A stretch of 43,115 nucleotides of DNA from Alphaproteobacteria bacterium MarineAlpha6_Bin4 (GCA_002937775.1 PTKO01000007.1:1-43115), one strand, 5' to 3'. Positions 17,656 through 27,131 are shown, counted from the stretch's first letter. Numbers and translations: made by a program. Notes: generated from the letters alone by a model not told the origin.

Positions 17656-18630
17656 ATGAAAATTTTAGTTACAGGAGCAGCCGGTTTTATAGGCTTTCAT
17701 TTATGTGAAAGATTGCTAAAAGATAACCATCAAATTTTTGGAATTGATAATATCAATAATTATTACGATGTTAAATTAAAAAAAGATAGATTAAATATAT
17801 TGTTAAAAAATAAAAAATTTAAATTTAAGAAGATTGATATTTCTAGTGAAAATTTTGTAAAAAAAATTTATCCACTTACAAAAAATTTTAAAATAATAAT
17901 ACACTTGGCTGCGCAAGCAGGAGTTCGATACTCAATAACCCATCCTTATAAATACATAGAAAGCAATGTTAAGTCACAAGTTTCAATACTAGAATTAGCA
18001 AAAAAAATAAAAAATTTTGAACATTTAATATATGCTAGTTCATCTTCCGTTTATGGTTCAAATAAAAAAACCCCATTCTCAACAAATGATAGAGTTGATG
18101 ACCCTATATCTTTATATGGAGCATCAAAAAGATCCGGTGAATTAATTGCAAAGTCCTATTCAAAGATGTTTAAAATAAATTGTACCGCATTAAGATTTTT
18201 TTCTGTTTACGGACCTTGGGGAAGACCTGATATGGCAGCATATATTTTTACAAAAAATTTATTTGAAAAAAAAACTTTTGATCTATTTAATTTTGGCAGA
18301 ATGGAAAGAGATTTTACATTCGTTGAAGATATTGTAAATGGTATTATTCCACTGGTTAAATTTAAGAAAAGAAAAAAAGATTTACATAAAATATATAATT
18401 TAGGAAATAATAAACCTGAACCACTTATGAAGTTGGTGAATTTATTAGAAAAATTCTCTGGAAAAAAAGCAAAAATAAAGAAAAAAGGAATGCAATTAGG
18501 AGATGTTCGTCATACCTATGCAAATATTAAAGACAGTAAAAAGGATTTAAAATTTAAGCCACAGACAAATTTAGAAGAAGGGCTAGAAAAATTTGTTAAT
18601 TGGTATAAAGAGTATCATAAAATTAATTAG
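17656..18630 (+). CDS. NAD-dependent UDP-glucuronate 4-epimerase-like protein
   Basis: Extended short-chain dehydrogenase that probably interconverts UDP-glucuronate and UDP-galacturonate for surface glycans. It is 324 residues, with NAD-binding GAAGFIGFHLCERL at the N-terminus, the serine motif YASSSSVYGSN, the catalytic YGASKRSGE (Tyr and Lys), and RFFSVYGPWGRPDMA, which is typical of the glucuronate epimerase branch. MERDFTFVEDIV follows. It is the third gene after the carboxylate-amine ligase and converges with the acyl-CoA ligase with a TTAG overlap. A uronic acid product would suit the asparagine-synthetase-like gene at 10708-12267. UDP-glucose epimerase activity cannot be ruled out. 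Confidence 0.83.
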   Translation: MKILVTGAAGFIGFHLCERLLKDNHQIFGIDNINNYYDVKLKKDRLNILLKNKKFKFKKIDISSENFVKKIYPLTKNFKIIIHLAAQAGVRYSITHPYKYIESNVKSQVSILELAKKIKNFEHLIYASSSSVYGSNKKTPFSTNDRVDDPISLYGASKRSGELIAKSYSKMFKINCTALRFFSVYGPWGRPDMAAYIFTKNLFEKKTFDLFNFGRMERDFTFVEDIVNGIIPLVKFKKRKKDLHKIYNLGNNKPEPLMKLVNLLEKFSGKKAKIKKKGMQLGDVRHTYANIKDSKKDLKFKPQTNLEEGLEKFVNWYKEYHKIN

Positions 18631-20366
18631 TTATATAATTCTTCAATAATTTTTTTATATTTTTCATACACTTTGTTTCTTTTAATCTTCATTGTAGGAG
18701 TTAAAAAGGCATTTATATCATCTTGATGTAAAGTAACAAAAGCAGATTTTCTTATTTTTTCTATTGGAGATAATTTTTTATTTATTTTTTTAATATGTAA
18801 TTTAATTTTTTCCTCTTCATCCCCAATATTAGTTACAATGCTTTCTTTATCTATTTTAATAATTACTAAAGCAACTAAAAATGGTTTATTATCGCCAAAT
18901 ATCAGTACTTGAGATGTAGTTTCAAGAGTTGAGAACAAACTTTCAATTTTTTGTGGAGCAATATTATCACCTCCAGTTGTAACAATGATATCTTTTTTTC
19001 TATCAGTTATTATTAAATGATTGTCTTCATCTAATTTTCCTATATCTCCTGTATACAGCCAATTATTTTTTATTTTTTCTTTAGTTTCTTTTTCTTTTCC
19101 TAAATAGCCTTTCATTAAAGTATCACCTCTTACCAAAATTTCCCCATCGCTTGCTATTTTAACTTCAACTCCTTTTATCGGCGGGCCTACTGTTCCAATT
19201 TTATTAAATTCAGGCCTGTTACAACTAACCGTTGGAGAAGTTTCTGTAAGACCATATCCTTGTAGAATTTTTATTCCTATTGATTCAAAAAAAAGATTTA
19301 CATCGTAGCTTAGGGCACCACCACCTGATACTAAAAACTTTAATTTAGTTCCAAAAACTTTTTTTATTTTATTATCAAAAATAATTTTAAAAAAAAATTT
19401 AAAAAAACGTGTTAAAAGTAATAATTTTTTTTGATTTAAATAAATTTTTTTTCCTAAGCTTAGATTAAAATTAAATAATTTTTCTAAGATTTTTTTTTTT
19501 GAAAAGTTGTTTAATATTTTTTTATAAATAGCTTCGTAGAATCTTGGTACGGCAGCTATATAAGTTGGATTAACCTCCTTAAAATTAGTAAATAATTTAT
19601 CCATATTTTCTGCATAAAAAATTTCACTTGATGTAAGTAATGGCATAAATTGACCAGCAGTATGTTCATAGGAATGAGATAAAGGTAGAAAAGAAATGTA
19701 TCTCTCATTATTAAAGTTTATTTTTTCGAAAATATCTAAAGATCCAATTAAATTAGAACGAATTGCTTTATGTGTTAAAATTACACCTTTAGGGACTCCG
19801 CTGGTTCCAGAAGTATAAATAATACATGCAGGGTCATCCTCCTTTATTTTTATATTTGCATCTTCTTTTTTTATTTTTTCTTTCCATAGCTCTTCTATAA
19901 AAATTATTTTTTTATTTATATCATGGTTTATTTTTTCATAGGAAAAAATATTTCTAATTTGTTTATAATTCTTAATCGCAGGTAAAAAGTTTAAAAATAA
20001 TTTCTTATTTGAAACAAAAACAATTTTTGCTTTACTATCTTTTATTAAGTATTCGTAGTCTTTTTTTGTATAAGTAGTGTAAGCAGGGACAGTTACACCT
20101 CCTGCAAGCATTATAGCGAAATCAGTAATAAACCAATTAGGGTTGTTTTCTGAAATAATTATAACCTTGTCACCTTTTTTTATTCCTAGTTTAATAAGTT
20201 TTGATGAAAGTAATAAAATTCTTTCTCTTACCAACTTCCAAGAATAAGATTTGTATTGATTATTTTTTTTGTTCCATAGAAGGGGTTTATCTAATTGTTT
20301 TTTTGCCTCTTCTAGAAATAGTTCTGGCAATGTTTTCCAATTAAATTTTTCTTCAATATTTTTCAT
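18627..20366 (-). CDS. Long-chain fatty acid-CoA ligase (AMP-binding)
   Basis: Activates fatty acids as acyl-adenylates and then CoA thioesters. The 579-residue protein has the AMP-binding motif IIYTSGTSGVPKGVILTH, then LPLSHSYEH, GGGALSYDVNLFFESIG, the GYGLTETSP signature, YTGDIGKLDEDNHLIITDRKKD, and the C-terminal catalytic Lys region FLTPTMKIKRNKV. The pattern is that of FadD15-like long-chain ligases. It is a lone minus-strand gene between convergent and divergent neighbours, and its stop overlaps the epimerase stop. Function is well supported; chain length is not. Confidence 0.9.
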   Translation of the reverse strand: MKNIEEKFNWKTLPELFLEEAKKQLDKPLLWNKKNNQYKSYSWKLVRERILLLSSKLIKLGIKKGDKVIIISENNPNWFITDFAIMLAGGVTVPAYTTYTKKDYEYLIKDSKAKIVFVSNKKLFLNFLPAIKNYKQIRNIFSYEKINHDINKKIIFIEELWKEKIKKEDANIKIKEDDPACIIYTSGTSGVPKGVILTHKAIRSNLIGSLDIFEKINFNNERYISFLPLSHSYEHTAGQFMPLLTSSEIFYAENMDKLFTNFKEVNPTYIAAVPRFYEAIYKKILNNFSKKKILEKLFNFNLSLGKKIYLNQKKLLLLTRFFKFFFKIIFDNKIKKVFGTKLKFLVSGGGALSYDVNLFFESIGIKILQGYGLTETSPTVSCNRPEFNKIGTVGPPIKGVEVKIASDGEILVRGDTLMKGYLGKEKETKEKIKNNWLYTGDIGKLDEDNHLIITDRKKDIIVTTGGDNIAPQKIESLFSTLETTSQVLIFGDNKPFLVALVIIKIDKESIVTNIGDEEEKIKLHIKKINKKLSPIEKIRKSAFVTLHQDDINAFLTPTMKIKRNKVYEKYKKIIEELYN

Positions 20367-20434
20367 TTCATTAATTGATATTTAAATTGTTCTATATACT
20401 TTATTATCAATTATATTTTAAAATTGTTAATAAA

Positions 20435-21766
20435 TTGAACAATATTTTAGATAAAGATAACTTTTCAAAAAGAGCAAACAGATATTTGCAGCTTACCAGT
20501 CAAGTAGGTGGCTTACTAACAAGATTAGGTGTGAATAAACTTGGCTTAGGTATAAATAAAGACAAACATGCAACAAATTTAAAAAATAACCTTGGAGAAT
20601 TCAAAGGGCCAATAATGAAAATAGCTCAACTTTTATCCATGATACCAGATGCTTTACCTGCTGAGTATTCAAATCAGTTAATGCAATTACAATCACATGC
20701 ACCTCCTATGGGCGAACTTTTTGTTAAAAGAAGAATGATTAATGAATTGGGAAATAATTGGGATAATAATTTTTTAAATTTTAATAAATCAGCCTCTTAT
20801 GCTGCATCATTAGGGCAGGTTCATAAAGCTAAATTAAAAAATGGTAATTTAGTAGCTTGCAAACTGCAATATCCCGATATGAGATCTGCTGTAGAGGTGG
20901 ATTTAAATCAATTTGAAGTAATTTTAAAATTATTTGAAAAATATAATAAAGCAATTAAAACTAAAAAAATATTTTTAGAAATAAAAGACCGTTTAATTGA
21001 AGAGATTAATTACGATAATGAAATAAAAAATATGAAGTTTTTTGAAAAAATTTTTAAATTTGATAAATCTGTAAATATTCCCAAAGTTTATAAAGAATTT
21101 TCTACAAAAAGATTGATTACTATGAGCTGGCTTGAAGGTCATACTTTAGACGAAGTTATAAAATATTCAAAAAATAGAAAATATTTATTGGAAAAAATAG
21201 CTACTAATATTTTTAATGCATGGTACATGCCTTTTTATAAGTTTTGTGTTATACACGGTGACCCGCATTTCGGAAACTATTCTTTTAAAAATAATGGCGA
21301 TATAAATTTATTTGATTTTGGTTGTGTGAGATTTTTTCCTACAAGTTTTGTTAAAGCAGTTTTAAATTTATATTATGCACTGGAGAAGAAAGATGAAGAT
21401 TTAACAATTGAAGCATATAAATCATGGGGATTTAAAAAAATTAATAAAAAATTAATTAAAATTTTAAATTTATGGGCTTCATATATATACGGACCTTTAT
21501 TAGAAGATAAAAAAAGATTGATACAAGGAGAAAACAATAAGGGTTATGGAATTAATGTTGCTAATAATGTTTATAAAGAGTTAAAAAAAATTGGCGGAAT
21601 AGAACCTCCAAAAGAATTTGTTTTTATGGATAGAGCTGCTATTGGAATGGGGTCTTTATTTATGAAATTAAATGTAAAATTAAATTGGCATGAAAAATTT
21701 AATAATTTAATAAAAGACTTTGATGAAAAAAAAATATTAAAAAAAAGGGAAAGTGTAATAGTTTAG
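20435..21766 (+). CDS. ABC1/UbiB-family atypical kinase-like protein
   Basis: Family members support ubiquinone synthesis or lipid homeostasis and have an unusual protein-kinase-like fold. The sequence has [18 protein letters not shown] (the family's KxGQ region, here KIAQ), the alanine-rich loop [21 protein letters not shown], and the catalytic [11 protein letters not shown] plus [10 protein letters not shown]. No C-terminal membrane spans were found. The track uses TTG 20375, only 8 bases from the divergent acyl-CoA ligase. TTG 20435 ([17 protein letters not shown]) leaves room for promoters and drops an odd hydrophobic leader, so I chose it, with low certainty about the start. Its stop interlocks with that of rpsU. 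Confidence 0.82.
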   Translation: MNNILDKDNFSKRANRYLQLTSQVGGLLTRLGVNKLGLGINKDKHATNLKNNLGEFKGPIMKIAQLLSMIPDALPAEYSNQLMQLQSHAPPMGELFVKRRMINELGNNWDNNFLNFNKSASYAASLGQVHKAKLKNGNLVACKLQYPDMRSAVEVDLNQFEVILKLFEKYNKAIKTKKIFLEIKDRLIEEINYDNEIKNMKFFEKIFKFDKSVNIPKVYKEFSTKRLITMSWLEGHTLDEVIKYSKNRKYLLEKIATNIFNAWYMPFYKFCVIHGDPHFGNYSFKNNGDINLFDFGCVRFFPTSFVKAVLNLYYALEKKDEDLTIEAYKSWGFKKINKKLIKILNLWASYIYGPLLEDKKRLIQGENNKGYGINVANNVYKELKKIGGIEPPKEFVFMDRAAIGMGSLFMKLNVKLNWHEKFNNLIKDFDEKKILKKRESVIV

Positions 21767-21951
21767 TATCTTCTTTGGAATTTTCTTTTTCTTCTCAAGA
21801 CCTCTGAAGCAACTCTTTTTCTCTTAATTGAAGGTTTTTCATAGTGTCTTCTTAGTTTCATTTCTTTAAAAAGGCCTTCTTGTTGCATTTTTTTTTTAAG
21901 TATTTTTAATGCAATTTCTAAATTATTATCTCTTATAAATATTTGTACTAT
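21763..21951 (-). CDS. rpsU: 30S ribosomal protein S21, apparent ATA start
   Basis: A 62-residue small-subunit protein missing from the ORF track. The minus strand encodes [20 protein letters not shown], then [19 protein letters not shown], matching S21 throughout. There is no ATG, GTG or TTG in frame before the conserved VQIF. The codon in the expected start position is ATA (21949-21951), 7 bases after a strong AAGGAG, with an in-frame stop further upstream. A rare ATA start, which could limit expression, or a base error (ATG to ATA) are both possible. It ends the purE strand run and overlaps the ABC1 gene stop by 4 bases. Confidence 0.93.
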   Translation of the reverse strand: MVQIFIRDNNLEIALKILKKKMQQEGLFKEMKLRRHYEKPSIKRKRVASEVLRRKRKFQRRY

Positions 21952-22073
21952 TTTATTTCTCCTTATTTATAAATTTAAATCAACTTTTTAAATTAAAATA
22001 TATAATTTGATAAGAATATTAGTAAAAAACTAAATTACAATTATTTTTTTATAAAAAAATATCAAATATATTT

Positions 22074-22556
22074 CTAAAGTGGGTCTTTTCTTACTTTCTC
22101 ACTTTGCTTCTTTCTAAAGTCTTTCAATCTATCCGTAAGATCTTTATCTTCAATAGCAAGAATTGCAGCTGCAAGCAGACCAGCATTTTTTGAACCAGGC
22201 GAACCTATTGCTAAGGTTCCAACTGGGATACCTGGGGGCATTTGGACAATTGATAATAAACTATCAATTCCTTTTAAACTTTTACTTTCTATTGGTACAC
22301 CTAGAACTGGCAAAAGCGTGTAAGCAGCAATTACTCCAGGTAGTGCTGCTGCCATTCCAGCTCCCGCAATAAAAACTTTAACTCCATTTTTTTCCGAATC
22401 TTTAATATATTCTCTTAGTCTGTCAGGTGTTCTATGAGCCGATATAACACGAGTTTCATTTTTTATTTTTAATTCATTTAAAATATCAGATGCAGGCTTC
22501 ATTTCCTCAGCATCAGATTCACTTCCCATTATTATTGCTACTTTAATATCATTCAT
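22074..22556 (-). CDS. purE: N5-carboxyaminoimidazole ribonucleotide mutase PurE
   Basis: A purine-synthesis enzyme that moves the carboxyl group of N5-CAIR to form CAIR. The 160-residue protein has MGSESDAEEMKPA at the N-terminus, RVISAHRTPDRL with the catalytic His, and the FIAGAGMAAALPGVIAA and GSPGSKNAGLLAA segments of class I PurE. It lies 2 bases after trcR on the same strand. purK, which normally makes its substrate and often follows purE, is not adjacent; the next gene is rpsU. Identification is secure. Confidence 0.95.
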   Translation of the reverse strand: MNDIKVAIIMGSESDAEEMKPASDILNELKIKNETRVISAHRTPDRLREYIKDSEKNGVKVFIAGAGMAAALPGVIAAYTLLPVLGVPIESKSLKGIDSLLSIVQMPPGIPVGTLAIGSPGSKNAGLLAAAILAIEDKDLTDRLKDFRKKQSEKVRKDPL

Positions 22557-22558
22557 GA

Positions 22559-23116
22559 TTATATTTTATCTAATTCATCAGTTTTTTCTTCTTCTTCATT
22601 TTTTTTATGTATTTCAGATATTTTATTCAAATCTTTCTCATTACAAAAGCCTAATCTTAAAGGATCTTTTGCTATTATATTTTCATAATTCCAATGACTT
22701 TTATTTCTTATTGAATCTACAGTATTTTTAGTAGTTCTGATTAGTTTACAAATTTCATTATCTGAAATAGATGGGAATTCTTTTAATAGCCATTTTATTG
22801 CGCCAGGCCTTTCTTGCCTTTTAGCTATTGGAGTATACTTTGTACCTTTAGTAATTTTTTTTGGTTTTGGCAGACTACTTTTATTAACTTTTAATTTTGA
22901 TTTAGGGTTTGTTTCACATTTCTTTATTTCTTCTAATGTTAAAATTTTACTATTAATTGGATTTATCCCAGGCATTTTTCCAACAACCTCACCATTAGCC
23001 ATTGATTCAACTTCTAAAACGTGTAATTCACAAAAATCTGATATTTGTTTAAAAGTTAATGAGGTGTTATCTAATAACCAAACTGCGGTTGCTTTTGACA
23101 TTAAAATCTTTGCCAT
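22559..23116 (-). CDS. trcR: DUF1013 family protein (TrcR-like cell-cycle transcriptional regulator)
   Basis: A 185-residue alphaproteobacterial protein of the DUF1013 family, whose Caulobacter member is called TrcR. It starts MAKILMSKATAVWLLDNTSLTFKQI and carries FCELHVLEVESMANGEV, then a basic linker and a second helix-turn-helix-like region, RPGAIKWLLKEFPSISDNEICKLIRTTKNTVDSIRNKSHW. These look like two DNA-binding helix bundles. The C-terminus is acidic and charged. It is followed by purE after 2 bases. The family is nearly confined to Alphaproteobacteria, which supports the placement of the window. Targets are unknown here. Confidence 0.85.
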   Translation of the reverse strand: MAKILMSKATAVWLLDNTSLTFKQISDFCELHVLEVESMANGEVVGKMPGINPINSKILTLEEIKKCETNPKSKLKVNKSSLPKPKKITKGTKYTPIAKRQERPGAIKWLLKEFPSISDNEICKLIRTTKNTVDSIRNKSHWNYENIIAKDPLRLGFCNEKDLNKISEIHKKNEEEEKTDELDKI

Positions 23117-23158
23117 TTATTTAAGTACAATTTAATTGATTAATTTATTCAAAAATTT

Positions 23159-24136
23159 CTAAATAGTTAATGCTATTTTACCAAAATGTAATCCTTTTTC
23201 TATATAAATATGAGCATTTTTTACTTTACTCAATGGAAACGTTTTACACAAAATAGGCTTTATTTTATTTTTTTTTATTAAAGGCCATATATTTCTTTTT
23301 AAATCTTTTGCAATTTTTTCTTTTTCTTCTAAAGAGCCTATTCTTAGCGTGGATCCCGTAATTAATAATCTCTTAAGCATTATCATTAACAAATTGACGT
23401 TAACAACTGAACCAGTTAACCACCCGATATTAATAAGGGTCCCATTTCTTTTTAAAATATTAATATTCTTTTGTACATAATTTCCACCTACAATATCTAA
23501 TATAAAATCCACGCCAGTATTTTTTGTTTTTTTTTTTATAAAAATTTCAAAATCATTTTTTTTTGCATTAATAGCATAATTAGCTCCTATTTTTTTACAT
23601 TTTTTTACTTTTATATCAGATCTAGTAGTAGTAAAAACTTCTAGGCCGAAATATTTAGCAAATTGGATTGCAGTTGTTCCAATACCACTAGACCCTCCAT
23701 GTATTAAAATTTTTTTTCCTTTTTTTATTTTACTTCTTATAAACAAATTAAACCAAACAGTAAAAAAAGTTTCAGGTATAACAGATGCCTCTTCAAAGCT
23801 TAAATTATTTGGGATTGGAATACATTGGGTGCTTGGAGCTATACAATATTCAGCATATCCACCACCAGATACTAAAGCACATACTTTATCACCTACTTTT
23901 ATTTTTTTTGTTTTTTTTCCTAATTCAACTACTATTCCAGATATTTCAAGACCCAAGACATCGCTTGCATCTTTAGGAGGAGGGTAGCCACCCTCTCTTT
24001 GAAGAATATCAGGTCTATTAACTCCTGCTGCTTTAACTTTTATTAAAACTTCATTTTCCTTAGGTTTTGGTATTGGTCTATTACCAACATACAACACCTC
24101 AGGGCCACCATGTTTCTTAATTTCGATTACTTTCAC
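23159..24136 (-). CDS. NAD(P)H quinone oxidoreductase, zinc-free MDR family
   Basis: A medium-chain dehydrogenase/reductase of 325 residues, of the PIG3/quinone oxidoreductase branch. The N-terminal GroES-like domain has VKAAGVNRPDILQREGGYPPP, characteristic of the branch and without zinc ligands. The Rossmann domain has ILIHGGSSGIGTTAIQFAKYFG and GANYAINAKKNDF. It lies 8 bases downstream of rpmE in the long minus-strand run. The role may be detoxification of quinones or enals; the physiological substrate is unknown. Length is normal. Confidence 0.88.
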   Translation of the reverse strand: MKVIEIKKHGGPEVLYVGNRPIPKPKENEVLIKVKAAGVNRPDILQREGGYPPPKDASDVLGLEISGIVVELGKKTKKIKVGDKVCALVSGGGYAEYCIAPSTQCIPIPNNLSFEEASVIPETFFTVWFNLFIRSKIKKGKKILIHGGSSGIGTTAIQFAKYFGLEVFTTTRSDIKVKKCKKIGANYAINAKKNDFEIFIKKKTKNTGVDFILDIVGGNYVQKNINILKRNGTLINIGWLTGSVVNVNLLMIMLKRLLITGSTLRIGSLEEKEKIAKDLKRNIWPLIKKNKIKPILCKTFPLSKVKNAHIYIEKGLHFGKIALTI

Positions 24137-24144
24137 TTAATTAT

Positions 24145-24432
24145 CTAGTTATTATCTTTTTTAATTTCTGACTTTGATTGATTTTTATTTTCGACAATTT
24201 CTTCTTTATTATCTTTTTTATAGTTTTTAAATTTCTTTGCAAATTTTGAAATTTGTCCTTGCGTATCTACCAATTTTCTTTCTCCACCACTCCAAGCAGG
24301 GTGTGATTTTGGGTCAATATCTAAATTAAGAACATCGCCTTTCTTGCCCCAGGTTGATCTAGTCTTAAATTTTGTACCATCAGTCATAACAACTTCAATT
24401 TCATGGTAATCTGGATGTATTTTTTTTTTCAT
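24145..24432 (-). CDS. rpmE: 50S ribosomal protein L31 (zinc-free form) with charged tail
   Basis: A large-subunit protein. [37 protein letters not shown] and [21 protein letters not shown] match alphaproteobacterial L31. There are no cysteines, so this is the form without zinc. About 25 residues of Lys/Glu/Asn-rich tail extend beyond the conserved part, making 95 residues. It is preceded by the OmpA-like gene by 21 bases and followed by the quinone oxidoreductase by 8. Confidence 0.94.
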   Translation of the reverse strand: MKKKIHPDYHEIEVVMTDGTKFKTRSTWGKKGDVLNLDIDPKSHPAWSGGERKLVDTQGQISKFAKKFKNYKKDNKEEIVENKNQSKSEIKKDNN

Positions 24433-24453
24433 AAGATATAAATTATATTTTTT

Positions 24454-25086
24454 TTATTTTTTTTCAAATCCAATTATTACTTTATTTTCTTTATTTTTCA
24501 TATCACCAAATGATTTAACAATTAAATTTTTTGCTGGCACGCCTTCATTCATAAGAATGGTTCTAACATTAATTGCTCTATCGAGCGATAATCTTCTTGA
24601 AATATCCTCACTTTTATCAGTCTTTGCATAAGATGTAATTTTAAAATTTAATTTTTTTTTATTATGCTGGCTGTTAATAAAGTTTATTATTTTATTTTTA
24701 TGTTCTTCTTTTAAATTAGCTGTTTCCGAATTAAAAAGAATTTGTATTTCATCAGGTTGTTGTTCAATAATCTCTTTAATTCTTGCAAGTTTTTTTTCAA
24801 CATTATTATCAATTGAATATTTTTTTTGTTCTTTCTTTTTTATTTCTTTAATTAACACATCTTCTTTTACTTTTTTTTTTATTTTAGTTCTTATGTCTTT
24901 TTTTATTACAATTTCTTCTTCGTTCTGATTTTTATTTAAATTTTCAATTATTGATAAATTAGTTTCAATATCTTTTTGAAAAGGTTTGCCAATTTCTACT
25001 GGATCTATAGAGAAACTATCGTTAATTAGTGAATTATATATAAAAATAAAAAAAATTATTTTTAGTTTTATGGTTATATTTTTCAT
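24454..25086 (-). CDS. Secreted OmpA-like C-terminal domain protein
   Basis: A 210-residue protein with a hydrophobic N-terminal signal (about residues 8-25), a long charged Lys/Glu-rich linker with coiled-coil character (about 35-105), and a C-terminal OmpA/MotB-like domain from IQILFNSETANL to IVKSFGD. The peptidoglycan-binding Asp and Arg of the usual motif are only loosely present (DISRRLSLDRAINVRTIL). There is no lipobox cysteine. A periplasmic role anchoring the envelope to peptidoglycan is likely. It lies between suhB and rpmE, 2 and 21 bases away, and is clearly distinct from Pal at 36943. Confidence 0.72.
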   Translation of the reverse strand: MKNITIKLKIIFFIFIYNSLINDSFSIDPVEIGKPFQKDIETNLSIIENLNKNQNEEEIVIKKDIRTKIKKKVKEDVLIKEIKKKEQKKYSIDNNVEKKLARIKEIIEQQPDEIQILFNSETANLKEEHKNKIINFINSQHNKKKLNFKITSYAKTDKSEDISRRLSLDRAINVRTILMNEGVPAKNLIVKSFGDMKNKENKVIIGFEKK

Positions 25087-25088
25087 AT

Positions 25089-25883
25089 TTACGTTTTAAA
25101 CCTATCTTCTAATTCGTCAACTAAGTTATTATTACATGCGTATATATTTCCTGTATATAGATAATTTTCATTTTTATTAATACTGCCAACGCTTCCCCCA
25201 GCTTCTTTCACTAATAAAGATCCGGCAGCTATATCCCAGGTCTTTAAATTAAATTCCCAAAAAGCATCATATCTACCTGAAGCAACATAAGCTAGATCCA
25301 AAGCAGCAGCGCCATATCTACGAATTCCAGAAGAATTTTTCATTATATTTTCTAAAATTTTTAAATAGTTTTTATGGGAACTTTCCATACCTTTCCAAGG
25401 TATTCCTGTAGAAACTAAAGCATCTTTAAGACTATTTCTTCCTGAAACTCTTATTCTTTTATCATTTAGATATGCCCCAACTCCTTTTTCTGCCCAAAAA
25501 AGCTCATCTTTAATAGGGTCATAAATAATTCCAGAAATTATTTCTCCTTTAAACATTAACGCTATAGAAATTGCAAAGTGAGGTAGTCCATGTAAGAAGT
25601 TTAGAGTTCCATCTAAAGGATCAATTATCCATTTTTTTTCATGTTCATTTAAGCTAATTTCTGAATTCGTTTCTTCAGAAATAATTTTTATATCAGGGTA
25701 AGCTTTTTCAAGTATTTTTATAATTGTTTTTTCAGAATTTAAGTCTGCTGAAGTTACAAAATCGCCAATACCCTTTTTTGATACTTGCAAATTTTCAACT
25801 TCTCTAAAATCTTTTATTAAAATATTGCCAGCTTTATACGCTGCTTTAGTCATAATATTTATTATAGGTGTCTTTAAAGCCAT
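25089..25883 (-). CDS. suhB: Inositol monophosphatase family protein (SuhB-like)
   Basis: A magnesium-dependent, lithium-sensitive phosphatase fold, 264 residues. The metal-binding motifs are IISEETNSE, then WIIDPLDGTLNFLHGLPHFAISIAL, and near the C-terminus WDIAAGSLLVKEAGG. These are the three signature blocks of the family. SuhB proteins also act with the transcription machinery in some bacteria; which role applies here is not visible. It lies 22 bases after efp and 2 bases before the OmpA-like gene. Identification to family is secure; substrate is inferred. Confidence 0.92.
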   Translation of the reverse strand: MALKTPIINIMTKAAYKAGNILIKDFREVENLQVSKKGIGDFVTSADLNSEKTIIKILEKAYPDIKIISEETNSEISLNEHEKKWIIDPLDGTLNFLHGLPHFAISIALMFKGEIISGIIYDPIKDELFWAEKGVGAYLNDKRIRVSGRNSLKDALVSTGIPWKGMESSHKNYLKILENIMKNSSGIRRYGAAALDLAYVASGRYDAFWEFNLKTWDIAAGSLLVKEAGGSVGSINKNENYLYTGNIYACNNNLVDELEDRFKT

Positions 25884-25905
25884 GATAATTTTTGTGTAAA
25901 ATATT

Positions 25906-26472
25906 TTACTTAACTTTCTCTACATAAGAGTTATCTAATGTTTTTACTACTATTTTTACTCCTTCTTCTATATGAACAGGAACCATTACTTTAATTCCAT
26001 TTTCAAGAATTGCCGGCTTTAATCCAGATGTCGCAGTTTGACCTTTAATTACAGCTTCAGCCTCTTTAATTTCTAGAATTACTGTTTCAGGAAGAATTAT
26101 ATTTATAGGCTTTTCATCTTTTAATTCCAGGATAATATTAATACCATCTTTTAAATATGGAAGAGTTTCACTTATAATTTTTTCTTTATCTATGCTGATT
26201 TGCTCGTAATTATCCTGATCCATAAAAAAATACTCATTTCCACTTGAGTAAAGAAATTGAAAACTTTTTTGTTCTAAATAGGCTTTTTCTAAGTTTTCAT
26301 CAGATCTAAATCTTTCATTTTTTTTTGTTCCATCGCTAATCTCTTTCAATTCAGCTTGAACATATGCCCCACCTTTACCCGGCTTTGTATGTTCTAATTT
26401 AAGAACTTTCCATAATTTATTATCAATTTCTAAGATATTCCCAATCTTTATTTCATTTGCAGATATTTTCAT
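25906..26472 (-). CDS. efp: Translation elongation factor P
   Basis: Helps the ribosome form peptide bonds at proline stretches. The 188-residue protein has the three-domain length of EF-P, the N-terminal KISANEIKIGNILEIDNKLWKVLKLEHTKPGKGGA with the functional Lys (about residue 33) at the tip of domain I, and the C-terminal GLKPAILENGIKVMVPVHIEEG signature. No dedicated Lys-modifying gene is adjacent. The start overlaps the thiE end by 4 bases, so the genes are translationally linked. Confidence 0.96.
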   Translation of the reverse strand: MKISANEIKIGNILEIDNKLWKVLKLEHTKPGKGGAYVQAELKEISDGTKKNERFRSDENLEKAYLEQKSFQFLYSSGNEYFFMDQDNYEQISIDKEKIISETLPYLKDGINIILELKDEKPINIILPETVILEIKEAEAVIKGQTATSGLKPAILENGIKVMVPVHIEEGVKIVVKTLDNSYVEKVK

Positions 26473-27131
26473 TTTTTTTTATTTATTATATTGTTAAATA
26501 ATTTCACTGCTTCCACTGGACCTTTGTCAAAATCCCAAACACCTGATGATATAGCAATTAAATCACATTTTGTTTTTATAATTTTTTTACAATTTTTCAA
26601 ATCAATACCTCCAATAGCAGCACATGGTAGACTAAAATTCTTTTTAAACCAATCTATATTCTTAATTTTTGCTCTAAATTTAATTTTCTTTGTTTTAGTA
26701 TTAAAAAAAGATCCAAGTGAAATGTAACTAGGATTAAGTTGCATTGCCTTTCTCACTAAGCTTTTTGAATTATGGCAAGTTATTCCTAAGAATTTTTTTT
26801 TAGCTTTAATTTTATACACTTTTTTCAAAGAAATATCTTTTTGTCCTAAATGTATACCATCACAGCACTTTATAATTTCATCATCCGCGTAATCATTAAT
26901 AAAAAAAATTGTTCTATTTTTTTTACAAATATAGCTTATTGCTTTTGATGTATTTAAAATTTGTTTTTTTGTTTTATTTTTTAGTCTTAGTTGTAAAAAT
27001 TTAATTTTTTTTGTTTTTAAAACTTCATTTAAAATCTTTAAGTATTTTGGTAATGGAAGTCTTTTTGTTAATAATTGAGGAGGCGTTATGAGATATAAAT
27101 ATTTCTTTTTTTTTTTAAAAAAATTATTCAT
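26469..27131 (-). CDS. thiE: Thiamine-phosphate synthase-like protein (ThiE)
   Basis: ThiE joins the pyrimidine and thiazole halves of thiamine. The 220-residue TIM-barrel protein has FLQLRLKNKTKKQI, FFINDYADDEIIKCCDGIHLGQKD, GSFFNTKTKK and CAAIGGIDLKNCKKII, which correspond to the ThiE phosphate and pyrophosphate loops. The first 15 residues are unusually Lys-rich. It sits between fba (8-base overlap) and efp (4-base overlap). Some ThiE-like proteins (TenI) lack synthase activity, so the assignment is probable rather than certain. Confidence 0.85.
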   Translation of the reverse strand: MNNFFKKKKKYLYLITPPQLLTKRLPLPKYLKILNEVLKTKKIKFLQLRLKNKTKKQILNTSKAISYICKKNRTIFFINDYADDEIIKCCDGIHLGQKDISLKKVYKIKAKKKFLGITCHNSKSLVRKAMQLNPSYISLGSFFNTKTKKIKFRAKIKNIDWFKKNFSLPCAAIGGIDLKNCKKIIKTKCDLIAISSGVWDFDKGPVEAVKLFNNIINKKK

